Source: Hemileia vastatrix (taxonomy: Eukaryota > Basidiomycota > Pucciniomycetes > Pucciniales > Zaghouaniaceae). Taken from it: DNA of 64,000 nt. The DNA lies in NCBI GenBank assembly GCA_030280995.1, contig JASXTE010000010.1, positions 26,165,823-26,229,822 on the forward strand. Reading direction: 5' to 3'. The translations under genes and the position numbers were made by a program. Every line of letters begins with the position of its first letter. Position 1 is the stretch's first letter. Below, piece after piece: positions 33,099 through 44,175 of this stretch. The notes under the pieces are model-generated. The model had not been told where the DNA came from and did not search any database. It saw only the letters and a list, made by a program, of their open reading frames with translations.

Positions 33099-35157
33099 AT
33101 AGAGTTTGTCTGAGAAGTATATTACAGTATTCATCACTACCAAAAGATAGGTAAGCTAGATGCAAGGTGCAGAAATGGTATAGTAGTAGGAATGGATGAA
33201 GGAGAAAGAAGTATATACCAAATATGGGACAAAGAGAAGGAAATAATTGTTAGATCCCAAGATGTAAGGTTGAGAAATAATGATGAGAAAAATTACCTCA
33301 CACCTATGAATATAATTGAAGAAATAGAAGAAAATAATTAACCCAACAAAATAGAAGAAATTCATGAACCAAAGGAACCAGAGGTTAGAAAATCAACAAG
33401 GGAAAGAAAGGTGCCAGATAAGTATGAGAATCTAAAAACATATGTAGCTAATCAAAATAACACAATAGAGCCAATTGAAGAAGAAATTAACTTGGAGGCT
33501 ATGTTTACAGAAACCTTTGTAAGAGAAAATCTGGTTATTCCAGATAGTTATCATGAAGCAAAAAAATTGGGAGAATGGATTAATTGGAAGAATGCAATTT
33601 TTGACGAGTATGGTTCAATAATTGAGAATGGAGTATTTGAGATAATACCTATAGAAAATAGAGATAAAAACAAAACAGTAATAACAACAAGATGGTTATT
33701 TAATAAAAATTTTAATGCAGAAGGACAATTACAAAGGTATAAGGCAAGATGTGTAGCTAGAGGCTTCAAGCAAAAAGAAGGGATAGATTTCAAAGAAACA
33801 TTCTTGCCTACAGGACGACTCAGCACAATGAGATTTTTATTAAATTAAGCAGCGTCAACAAACCAGAGACCGCGACAGGCAGACTTTTTCACAGCATATT
33901 TAAACACAAAACTTGAGGAAGAGGAGGCTGTATTTATAAAAATACCTGAAGTTTTTATTGAATGGCTATGAGAAACAAAGCAAGAAGCATATAATAATCA
34001 TTACAAAGAAGAACTAATACAACATCCAGAAAAATTCATAATAAAATTAAAGAAAACATTGTAAGGATTGAAGCAGGCAGCAAGGGGGTGGTATTTAACC
34101 ATGACAGCATGGTTCATCAAAAATGGCTACTGCATTAGTGATGAAGATCCCTGCCTCTTCATCCATACAAATGGTGATCTAGCTTTTGCATGGGTGGATG
34201 ATTTAATTTTAGTAGGAGAAAATAGCAAGGAACTAATTAAAAGACTTAAAGAAACATTCAAAATTAAAGACTTGGGTATAGTGTAGCATGTACTTGGAAT
34301 CAAAGTAATAATAGAAAATGATGGCAGCATATTCCTATCACAAGAACACTATGTTAAAAACTTAATACAGGCATATAATTTAGAAGATGCAAAAATCAAT
34401 GGAACCCCAATGAAATCAAATGAAAAATTAGAAGCATCTACTAACAAGGAACATGAAGTGTTTAAAACGGAAAACAAGGACTATAGATCAGCTATCGGGT
34501 CACTAAACTATCTCTCACAATGTACAAGACCTGACATAGCTTAAAGCGTAGGAATATTGTCTCAATTTTTAGAAAAACCAAATTAATCACATTGGGCAGC
34601 TTTTAAAAGGGTTCTAAGATACTTGAAAGGAACACAAATGTGGGGAATATATTATAAGCGAAATAATGAAATTCTCAGAGGGTTTGTAGATTCAGGGTGG
34701 GAAGAAAATGAAAACCAAAATTCAGTCAGCAGACATGTCTTTATGATAAATGATAGTGCAGTTTCTTGGCGAAGTAAAAAACTTGGGGCTGTGAGCACGT
34801 CATCATCTAAAGCGGAGTACCGGGCATATTTGGCAGCAGGCCAAGAAGCAGTATGGTGGAGAAAAATATTAATAGAAATAGGTAAAGAATGCACTAGACC
34901 AACATTAATAGAATTGGATAATCAAAGTGCAATAAAGAAAGGAAAAAACCCAGCTTTTCACTCAAGAACTAAATACATTGAAACGCACTACAATTATGTG
35001 ATGGATCTAATTAAAAATAAAGAGATATTCATTGAATACATTCCTACTAGTGAAATGGTAGCTGATATATTTACTAAGCCCCTAGATCAAATAAAACATT
35101 TTAAATTCATGAGAAAAATGGGATTAGAGAATTATGAGATGATGAATGGAAGGGGGT
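33099..35157 (+). pseudogene. Copia reverse transcriptase and RNase H (3' part of pol)
   Basis: Continues the integrase after the family D insertion with KLDARCRNGIVVGMDEG, then the reverse transcriptase TTRWLFNKNFNAEGQLQRYK, KARCVARGFKQKEGIDF, the catalytic-box equivalent FAWVDDLILVG (both aspartates kept) and RNase H with GFVDSGWEENENQNSVS, STSSSKAEYRAY and IELDNQSAIK, ending at a conserved TKYIETHYNYV region. One frame throughout, with stops at about 33,846, 33,970, 34,062, 34,284, 34,542 and 34,584. The last stretch is open from 34,623 and runs through the PPT into the 3' LTR. Confidence 0.9.
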
Positions 35158-35158
35158 G
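35147..35158 (+). promoter_or_regulatory. Copia polypurine tract
   Basis: GGAAGGGGGTG lies immediately before the LTR start TGTTAATG at 35,159. It is also read as codons of the pol frame, which stays open across it. Confidence 0.7.
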
Positions 35159-35732
35159 TGTTAATGTGACTATGGCAAACTTAGCATACCTCCATTCAAC
35201 ATCTCATGGTGATGAAGTGCAATTAACAGATGAAATAAGCATCAATGATAATGAAGACAATAATAGTGCTTTACAACAGGTGAATGAAAGACAAGAAATA
35301 CTATTTAAAAGAATAAATAAATTAATAGATAAAAAGGTAAAAGTGATAAGGTGGCATGGAATGATAAAATTTAAACATTTAATCTTAAGGCGTGCAATTA
35401 AAGATTACTATAAACCCAAAAGCAGAAGATTAAATATTAATAGATTACATAAGAAAAAGGTAACAATGTTATACATATTCAAAGGCAAGAAAACCAATAA
35501 ACAAAAGGATATGAATTGTGGAAAAGCTAATGTTAAGAAGATAAAAGGAGAATATGAAATGTGGTATAGAAAAGAGAGAATGGTAATAGAATCCTATTTG
35601 AAATGCTACAAGAGAAAAGCCAGTAATTATCATGTAAATTTTAGAAAACAGGAATATAAATAAGCATGCACTTGAGTGACATTAGTTAGTCAGCTGTAAA
35701 TAGTTTAAAAATATTATATTGTTTATTGTATC
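35159..35732 (+). mobile_element. 3' LTR region of Copia element 1
   Basis: Begins TGTTAATGTGACTATGGC as at 28,292. From 35,208 to about 35,507 it matches 29,436-29,745, including the start of the Lys-rich frame, so a stretch of coding-like sequence is present at both ends. It stays open to 35,663. The right border is placed where homology to the host transposon resumes near 35,733. Confidence 0.6.
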
Positions 35733-36404
35733 ACTCCCTTATTTTCTTGGTTGTTAGGTCCATTTTAATTTTGGTTTATTTTTTAGTTCAATTGCCATTT
35801 TCTGATACCCACTTATTTTTGGGGCAGGTGGGTGTCCCACACATGTAGACCTGTCACAGACAAAGCAGGCATCAAAATTTGATTTTGTTTAAAACCAATT
35901 GATCACAATCTGAAGGTCACTCTTGGTTAGTTGAGTATACTTTTGAGCAATGGTTTTTGGGTGAGGCATAGTGGAAGTAAAACAATGGAGAGTAAAAAAT
36001 TATTAGTGCATGGTGAACTTTGATGGATAAGAAAGTGAAATCCTAACAAAGATTTAGTTATATAAGACAAAATGAAATAGAAAAAAGAATAAAAACATGA
36101 GATTGATAAAGTGATGATAAAAGATAAGAAACAGAAAAAATTACAGTGATGATGAATATATAAATTTGAGTGGGAGTCCAGGATAATGTGGGATTGGGGG
36201 CAGTGGGGTTTGATGTACAGTGGATTGCGGGAATGTGTGTATTGGTGGGCTGAATTGTGGTTGGGGTTATGGTGCAAGAATAGGAAGTATTTGATGAATT
36301 ATTTGACCAAATTTTTGACATGTCTAACTTCAAGTCCTCCATTTATGATGGGTTTTTGAGACTGAAGTTCACCAGACATATATGTAAATCTTTGACACTC
36401 CCTA
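35733..36404 (-). pseudogene. N-terminal part of transposon accessory protein (copy 1, continued)
   Basis: This is the right-hand remainder of the element that begins at 26.3 kb. Minus-strand exon 1 starts near 36,342 (SNNSSNTSYSCTITPTT, a Thr/Pro-rich leader) and stops near a donor at 36,144. After an AT-rich intron, 35,935-35,860 gives a segment matching NWFPTKSNFDACFGCDKS in copy 2. The element's right terminus is ...CTTTGACACTCCCT at 36,404. Stops are present. Role unknown; see the better copy at 46.6-47.3 kb. Confidence 0.5.
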
Positions 36405-36698
36405 TTGCACACTCTTTACGCATTTAAATTGCTCCATATTCAATTTCTCCCAAATTTCAACTTTGCTCTTTCTCACTCTATTTTCCTATCTTTCAATCAA
36501 GGTAATTTTCATCTCCTTTTTCATGTATCTATAATATCTCTTTCTTTCTATATAAATTTCATACTCAAATATATGTAGGACTCTTATCTGTATAACAGTG
36601 GACCAATTCAACTCCTAATATTGTCATTTTCATTATCACTTTTCAAGTTTTTGTAAAATTTTGAAAATCAGAGTCAGAATTAGGGTTATGTTTATTTG

Positions 36699-39277
36699 TG
36701 TCAGGCTGAGTTCAAGTAAAGAGAAGTGAATAGCTTTATTTGTCAGTTTTCTAGAAGATTTTAATAGTCCTATATGAATACTGTAGTAAAAATCCAATAA
36801 GTATATAAAGATAACTCAATGTAAGGGTTTCAGTAATTTAATCTTACTAATGATAATTGTTTTACAATTTATAATTGGTAGAAAAATAGAAGTAATAATT
36901 CAAACACTATTCATATACTTTTAAAGTACTTATTAAATTTATTGTAATTTTGATGGTCATATGGTTTAATTGTAATGATAAATAATGTAGAAAATAGGAC
37001 TGAAAACCCTCTCCTTTTATATCCAATAATTCCTTAATGTTTTACCTTGGTTTATCAATCCTATACACGGCCAATGACTCCTCAATCAAACTAGTACACA
37101 TGCCCATCAACCTAAGGAGTAACTAATAACACAGATAGAATAATATAGCCAATAAGAGAGTATATGCATGTAATAACTTAAAATAAAAGACTAAAAAAGG
37201 AAACAATAGCAATAAATATAACACATAATCAAGAGGGATTAACTGTAGAAATGTAAGGGCTAATTGTTCCAGATTACTACATGAAATCCCCATCCAAATA
37301 TGACCAATATTGACTGAGAAACCATTGAGAAACCCAAAATCAGACGTGAAATGTGGTGTAACTGAATTCAGTCTATTTTCAGTCACTTTCACAGGTAAAT
37401 CTTTGACTGAATAGGCAATTTTAAGTGTAGTAGTAAATTAAAGGCACCAATTTTGAGTTATTAATGAAACCAGTCCATATAATGAGGTCAATGCACAAAT
37501 AATGAAATTAGGACACTAAATAAGCACCTGTTGCCTATTTTAGCATGCTTCCACATAGTTGGAATACAATTCAGGGTAATTATATTGTGAAATTTCTAAA
37601 TTTTCTAAAAATGAAGCTATTTATGTGGGACAAATGCAGGCAGTATGTGGGCAGTACACAGAAGCCATTTCTGGCATAAAAAAAAGCAAATTTGACAAGT
37701 GTTATTTTTATGAATTTGAATAGCCAAAACAATAGTTCTAATTGAGAATAATTGATCTGTCAAGGAGCATGTTTAATGTTATTAAATTTATAGCACATAT
37801 ATTCAACTTTTAAGTGATTTTAAGCACATTTCTTGTTTTTTTCATAAAACAATGAAAACAACAGCTTTAGGTCTACTTAAAAAATATGTATCCTTATTTT
37901 AAGGTTCTTAAGATTAACCTGACATATTCCAACTTAATTTTAAGTATATAAGACTTATAAAAGGTGGATATATGTTTGTATATAAGGTATTATAATGGCA
38001 TATATTGTATTTAATCATTAATTTCACTTATGTATACATCTTGTATACCTCTATTTATTATTCCCATGTATACTACATGTGTCAGCCAGGCTATTCCAGG
38101 AGTCCAGTAAATGATATGTTAACTTATAAGACCTGAAAGAGGGCCTAAGAATTGTATTTAATGTATATAAATTAATATTTTATTGCATAATAAAATTATA
38201 TAAGTATCTTATTACATATAAGTGTTATATTAATTTTATTGTTTATATAAATTTTTATGCATTTAAATTAAACATGATATATTTTATATTCTACAAATAA
38301 TGGCGCATTTTTATGTATTTAATAATTATAAATTTATATTTAATTAATTAAAAACATATATTATAATTATAAGTGTAAAATTGACTTATAATATAATTAA
38401 ATTAATTATTTAAATTTATATATTAAATAACACCTTTCATATAATATTAAAAAATAATTAATGACACTTCTTTTGACCCTTAAGTGTGTCAGGAAAAACA
38501 AGTAATTAATTTATACTAAATTGAGATTAATTACATATTTTGTTGTGTAACAATATTCTTTGTTTCACTTAAAAATCCTTAAATCAGACTGTACAATCTG
38601 TTTTGTATTATTTTTCTCATAGTCCCTATGTCCCAGGCTTGTTTAGTTATTCACTATTTTTACTTACTGATTTGGGAATTAATTGTGGGAAAATTGGATT
38701 CTTAATTGGGGTTTTTAATTATTTGTTTCATATTTTTCTCTACATTGTTATGTTTCACTTATTCTTTTATATTCTTGTTTCATTCTATTATAATTCTTGT
38801 ATTTACAAATATAGTAGCGCTTCAGAGGACCCATTGCCTATAAAAAGGCCTTGGATAATCCCCTGTAGCTCATCACTTACTATACACTCAACAATTTAAA
38901 TATAATTTTATTACGTTTATTATTATTTTTTATTAGTATTACAATCTAATTAAAAATTCTATATAACAATTAAAAGGTTGCCTTAAGTCTGATAGTAATT
39001 AAAGTGTTTGCGGCGCAGAACCCTTACTTGAAATAATATTAATATTAATAAAACCAATTTTGTGTCACCTCTCAAATCACTCATCGTTGCTTTCTCTTCA
39101 ATAGATTAAATAATTTAATTTGATTTGATTTCTTTTATTTCTCAATCACTTTTACCTTCTTGTCTTCCTCTCTTTTCTTCCCTCTTTTCTTATCTCTTCT
39201 AGACGACTGACCGACAACATGTGATAAAAAAATTTATAAGCAATTTTTACTCATTCCTGTGAATATTCAGGCTGAGA
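36699..39277 (+). mobile_element. Solo LTR, family E copy 2, TSD ATTTG
   Basis: Begins TGTCAGGCTGAG, ends ATTCAGGCTGAGA and is flanked by ATTTG at 36,694-36,698 and 39,278-39,282. Without the nested LTR it is about 1.44 kb and aligns with the LTR at 2554-4055. Exact TSDs around a single LTR show loss of the element body by LTR-LTR recombination. The short frames in it are not genes. Confidence 0.9.
38080..39216 (+). mobile_element. Nested solo LTR F, TSD ACATG
   Basis: Begins TGTCAGCCAGGCTATTCCAGG and ends GACTGACCGACA, flanked by ACATG at 38,075-38,079 and 39,217-39,221. In the homologous LTR at about 4005 the target site ...CATGTG... is uninterrupted. It shares its first 30 bp and a TATA region (GCCTATAAAAAGG, 38,837-38,849) with the LTR of the complete Gypsy at 15,571-24,754, so it is a diverged solo LTR of that lineage. 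Confidence 0.9.
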
Positions 39278-39305
39278 ATTTGAATATAATTTCCTTTAAT
39301 GGAAG

Positions 39306-39605
39306 ATTCTCCTGAAGGCTACCTTTCATTTCCCTTAAACAGATTTGAATTTGGTTCAGTGGTTGCTGAGATATTGACCTTTAAAGTTGAGCCTTTGTTC
39401 CCAACTTGACTTTTTTTATTTCATTTTTTTAAATAAAAAATTAAGTTTAGTTTTATTTAAATCACATTTATTTTAACAGGAAATTCTCCTGAAGCCTATC
39501 TTTCATCTCCCACAAAAAGATTTGAATTTGGCTCAGTGGTTTCTGAGATACTGACTTTTAAATTGGAGCCTTTTTTCCCAATTTCATTTTTATTTATTTC
39601 ATAAT
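39306..39605. repeat. Two-copy direct repeat, about 178 bp apart
   Basis: A block with ATTCTCCTGAAG, GATTTGAATTTGG and CTCAGTGG/TTCAGTGG occurs at 39,306-39,430 and again at 39,484-39,605, separated by an AT-rich spacer. No coding or element signature was found. Confidence 0.65.
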
Positions 39606-39609
39606 TCAT

Positions 39610-40378
39610 ATCATAATGTTTACATTATGCATTCATCCTTCCAGATTCCTCCAACTACCTTTATCTTTACTTATTATTTGGCCCTTTCATCAAGGTGTGT
39701 TTTTTTCTTCTTCTTACCATTTTCACATGTCTAACCCTTCACTCATTTTGTTTGCTCTTATCAGATCAGTTAAAATTTAATCCAATAAATCAAAAAAGTA
39801 AAAAAAGAAGGTAAAAGTAAAAAATTTAATGGAACTTTAGGTAGATCAAAAAATTATGGGGATTTGTAACGTCATCAAATATTTATTATTCTTATATACA
39901 TTCTAAATAAATAAATCTGATATTTCAATTTACTAGACTAAATTATTGAGCCAAAAAACTTGTGTTGTATAAACAGTAATCATGACAACATTAATTTTTT
40001 TCATGGGGTTCCTCCAAACTTAGTTTCTAAAAGTGATCTGCATTTTGTCTTGAGGAATTGTCATTAATTTAAAACTTGTAAATTTGACATATCTTATTTA
40101 TTTATTTATTATTTTATCTGATTATTTTAAATTTTGATGATTTTCATCCCTTATTTCTTAAAATTCAGGGGAGGGTATTTCCAAATTTTCAAATCTGACA
40201 TGAAAAATTGAAACTTGGAATAATTTTGTAATACCCATCCCTTAATTCAATAAAATGCAGGGGAGGGTATTGCCATATTTTACAAACAGATATAAAATTT
40301 TGTTGACCTAGCTATATTTAGAAATGAAAATTGGTGGTGAGGTGATAAAATTATGTTGATGATGAGGATTTTTGCACA
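39610..40378. other. AT-rich spacer with MITE-like debris
   Basis: No gene. AGGGGAGGGTATTTCCAAATTTT (about 40,168) and AGGGGAGGGTATTGCCATATTTT (about 40,258) are direct repeats, and AATACCCATCCCTT lies inverted between them. Confidence 0.4.
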
Positions 40379-40701
40379 GGTGTCAGTATTATTTTACCAT
40401 ATGAAATTCCAGAAGTGCATTACTTTAGAGTCCAGTAAAGACAAATGGAGTTATCATAATCTCATGATATAACTATTTTTGATAAGATTAAAAGTAACTA
40501 TTAAAGTCATTCCCCAATCATTAATCAAAAAAACAATTAATCAATTAAAAAATTCAAGTAATTTTTTAATGTCCTCATAAGATTGGTCATTTTTTACACA
40601 TTCCATAATAAATTCTTTTTTTTAATTTTCATGCTTTTCCAAATCATGGATTTCCATTTCTCTTTGAAAATCATGGTCTTTTATTTTTTATGAGTGAAGA
40701 T
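40379..40701 (-). mobile_element. Left part of accessory-protein DNA transposon, copy 3
   Basis: It continues at 46,145 across a Copia insertion with TSD AAGAT. The minus strand contains a charged frame (KDHDFQREMEIHDLEKHEN, ECVKNDQSYEDIKKLLEFF) that would be the C-terminal coiled coil of the accessory protein. The outer end near AGGTGTCAG is uncertain. Confidence 0.5.
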
Positions 40702-40817
40702 TGTTAAGTCTCGACTACTCTGAAGTATCACATTGTATATAAAAGTAGCACTTGATTTAAAATAAAAAATAAATAAATAAATACAACAAAACCATTACAT
40801 CCACCTGTACCCCAATA
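40702..40817 (+). mobile_element. Copia 2 5' LTR (116 bp)
   Basis: Starts TGTTAAGTCTC; TATA-type TATATAAAAG at 40,736-40,745; ends TACCCCAATA. Its U3 upstream of the TATA is only about 35 bp. Confidence 0.8.
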
Positions 40818-41325
40818 AGTTATGGGCCTTTAGTGCCAATAAAAAATAATAAAATAAAATAAAAATAATCTTTTTTCTTTCTCTTCAGACTCATCATCCT
40901 CTCTTCCTTTTCCAGACTCATCATCCTTTTTTCTTTGTACTCACCCTCCTTTTTTTTCATTCCCCTTGTTTTGAATTTTTTTTTCTCAAAATCATCAAAA
41001 GCTACACATTTTTTCTATCTTCCTTACTATTTCCTTCTATATTTTTATAATTTTATTCTATTTATTTTCTTCAGGCTATTAGGTTAGGTTCCTCACAAGA
41101 ACCCAAAAAAAGTATTAGTTGGCACACTTCTACCCAAAAACCTTTTCTTCTTTTCACCTTTTTTCTTTTCCTTTCATTTATTCTTACTCTTCACCCTCTT
41201 TAAGTTTTTCATTCCTTTTTATCTTTTTGATTTCTTTGATTCTATGTTGCTTTTATTTTATTTTATTTTATTCTTTCTCTTTTCTTTTTCTTTCTCTCTT
41301 TTTTTCTTGTATAAATCAACAAAAA

Positions 41326-41400
41326 ATAGTAATAATAATAATAATTATAATAATTATAATAATTATAATAATTATAATAATAATAATAATAATAATTACA
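41326..41400. repeat. (AATAAT/AATTAT)n microsatellite
   Basis: An AT-only trinucleotide-type repeat in the 5' leader of Copia 2, just before gag. Open frames here of poly-Ile or poly-Asn are artefacts of the repeat. Confidence 0.9.
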
Positions 41401-41422
41401 ATTATATCAATATGAATATCCA

Positions 41423-43477
41423 ATGCCGACCTCAAGAAACACAACCCCTGCACCTCAACCTCAAATTTCTTCTCCTGCCACCGGTACAACAACTCAACAA
41501 CCATTCTCTATTCCAAAAAACTGACAATATAATTCTAGACCACCAGACTACCCCAATGGTGCCAATGATGAAAACTTTGATCCATACGTTGAACCACAGC
41601 ACACCCACCCTTCCAATGACAAAGAATTCCGTGATCCATGTGCCACAGCAAGAAACACAGCCAGGAAGCAAGTCACTGACACAATTTGCAAAGTCTGAAA
41701 AGAACTTGTAAACTGGCCATCAAAACTCATAGAAGACAGTTCCAACTTTTGACTCTGGTATAAAGAACTAAAAATCATCTTAAACGACTACATAGGTGAG
41801 CCAGATTTCCTAACACATCCAAATCCCTCTAATGGATCTTCCAGAGAAAGCATAGGAAGGGCCATACTCATCAACTCAGTAAACCTCAATATAAAGACTC
41901 AAATAGTGTCTATAACCCCAAGCACAGCTGCTTTCAAACATCTGAGACTTCAGTATAATGTTTTGTCAAGGGCTGGAAAACTGAACGCACTGGACAAAAT
42001 ACTCAACATCCACTCTAAAGATTTCCCAAACCCAATAGCTATGATCTCACACATGAGGGACTGTAACACTGATCTTCATGCTCAAAACCCCCATTTCAAT
42101 GACAAAATGCTTGCCACAATCTTTCAATGAGCTCTAAAAGACAACACTCACTTCAGCGCAGAAATATTAAGAGAAGTTGAACTACTAGTAGAAATCACTG
42201 GAGTCAATCCATCAACAGCTACCATTCAACAAAAACTAACAGAAACATGGGACAGGCTCAAGAATAATGATTAAAACTCTAGAAGAAATGAATCTGTACA
42301 CTTGACTGCAAACAAACTCTTTACCCACACTGCTAACTCTGATGATGCTCATTTACCTTTTACTAAAAAGCTGCTGATCTCGCATGACTCTCTGAAATGT
42401 GATGCTTATCAAACAGAACCTTCCTTCTCTGCTTTTTGACCTAAAAAGCCTCCAATCTTCTGGAATTGAAATTCCCCTTATCACCTTCAAGAAAACTGCC
42501 CTATAATGGCATCATATGTCAACAGAAACAGACCCCCTCCTAACTTACTACCCACTAGTCCTCCTAACTTCCTACCTCCTGGTCTACAACCAGTTTACCC
42601 TTTAGTAATCCAACCTTCTTTCATTCCACCTTTTCAAAAAAACTATTGCAACTATAACTTTGTCCCCCCTCCCAGACAAATGGACTCATACCACCCCATC
42701 TACCCCCAACACCAACCAAATTCCCAACCAAATGCTACAACACCAAGAGAAAAAGAAGTGGAGTTTACTTATGACTCTGCAGAAGAAACATCTGCTTCTT
42801 TTAAACGTTTAAAAATCTCACCAGAATATACTGCAAGCCCACTTTTTGACACTGGTTCCACCAACAACTTCTCTGGAAATTTAAATGAGTAGGTAAATTT
42901 CACCCACTTCAAAAAACCAATGTTGATGAGAGTTGCTACTAATGTTACAATACCTTACATTACAGGGAAAGGGACCATGAAATTGACTGGAATGAATGGG
43001 CAAACTATCAATATTAGCCCTGTATTCTACTGTAAAGAAGTGTCAGGTTTGTTGATCTCCCCAGCATCTCTTATAAAATCAGCAGCAAAAATTACCTCAA
43101 CTGACTCTCACAATTTTATCATCAGATTCAAAAATGAGCCTCTTCTAACAGCTGTTTTTAATTGTGCTACGAGTTTATGGTTTCTACCACAACCTATTAC
43201 TAATCCTGTATATAGTGCTCCTTATCTTGCAATGACATCTGTGATAAATACAGATTTAAACCATAATGTTCCCTTTGTACCTAAGTTTTTTAGCCTCAAC
43301 CTTCCTACAGATCTTCCAACGCCTAGAGTAAGAACAAAAGATGAAGAAATTCTATATACCTGGAATTGTCTTCTTGGCCATTCAAGCTTAAGACAAATAC
43401 GAGGAATGATTTCCTTTAAGATGGCAATAGGTCTTCCTGATAAACTGAAAAAGGGCAATATCATATGCAATGCCTGA
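41423..43477 (+). pseudogene. Copia 2 gag and protease
   Basis: One frame with single stops. It starts MPTSRNTTPAPQPQISSPAT, a Thr/Pro-rich leader, then a helical gag core (WYKELKIILNDYIGEP, TAAFKHLRLQYNVLSRAG, NPIAMISHMRDCNTDLHA, VELLVEITGVNPSTATIQQK). A proline-rich linker follows, then the retropepsin motif PLFDTGSTNNFSG with a downstream GTMKLTGMNGQTINI and SGLLISPASLI. The pre-integrase region HSSLRQIRGMISFKMAIGLP with CNA...CKC comes last. Stops at about 41,520, 41,690, 41,750, 42,128 and 42,440 mark decay. Confidence 0.8.
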
Positions 43478-44175
43478 CAAATGTGCAAATGCAGGCGTGA
43501 ATCTTTCCTCCAAACAACCAATGGACACCCCGCAAAGCTAGAAATAGTAAGTTCCAATCTCATAGGCCCTATAGAAGAAACTTCAGTTGAAAATGGATTT
43601 TATGCGCTCACCATAAGGTATCTATGACCTCCTATAGTGAGTGTCACATTCTACAAAATAAATCAGAAGCCACAAAACAAATAATTGATGTCCTCACAAG
43701 ATTAGAAAATCAAACTTATTATAACACAAAAATCCTTAGAACAGATAATGGTGGTGAATTTAACAACAAAACACTATCAACCTTTCTATCAAAAAAGGCA
43801 TAATACATGAGAAATACCTACCTTAATTTCACCAACAAAACAGTAACATCAAGCGCTACAATCGCACAGTCACAGAGACAGGCCGCACAGTTCTTTTTTC
43901 TAGCCAACTGCCTAAAAAATTCTGGAGTTTTGCTTTCAAGTGGGCATCATACATACTAAACAGAATTCCCAACAAAGTATCAGGAAATCAAACACCCTAC
44001 AAGGCACTTTTTGGAGCAAAACCACAATTAGACCTGATCCAAAAATTTGGTGATGTTGCTTATGTTCACATACCTGAGGAAAAACACCGCAAGTTAGACG
44101 CCAAAGCAAAACGATGCTACATGATAGGTTTTCCAGCCGGCATGAAAGGATGGATCTTCTGGGACTCTTTAGAAA
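43478..44175 (+). pseudogene. Copia 2 integrase
   Basis: Reads SSNLIGPIEETSVENGFYAL in one frame, then shifts to KILRTDNGGEFNNKTLS, which carries the second catalytic aspartate, and NRTVTETGRTVLF, KKFWSFAFKWASYILNRIPN and GDVAYVHIPEEKHRKLDAKA. At least two frameshifts and several stops occur between 43,615 and 44,200. Integrase would insert the cDNA. Confidence 0.75.

Larger units (their letters stand above)
28292..35732 (+). mobile_element. Ty1/Copia element 1, decayed and interrupted
   Basis: LTR starts TGTTAATGTGACTATGGC occur at 28,292 and 35,159, the second directly after the purine tract GGAAGGGGGTG. The element sits inside the accessory-protein transposon, whose two halves lie at 26.3-28.29 and 35.73-36.4 kb. 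It contains family D element 30,896-33,095 and, in the 5' LTR region, an extra segment of about 1.1 kb. Exact right border and TSD could not be read. Confidence 0.8.

Noticed and set aside
41119..41415. Open frame ending in a long poly-isoleucine tract
   Set aside because: It is produced by an AT-only microsatellite and T-rich leader sequence, not by a gene.
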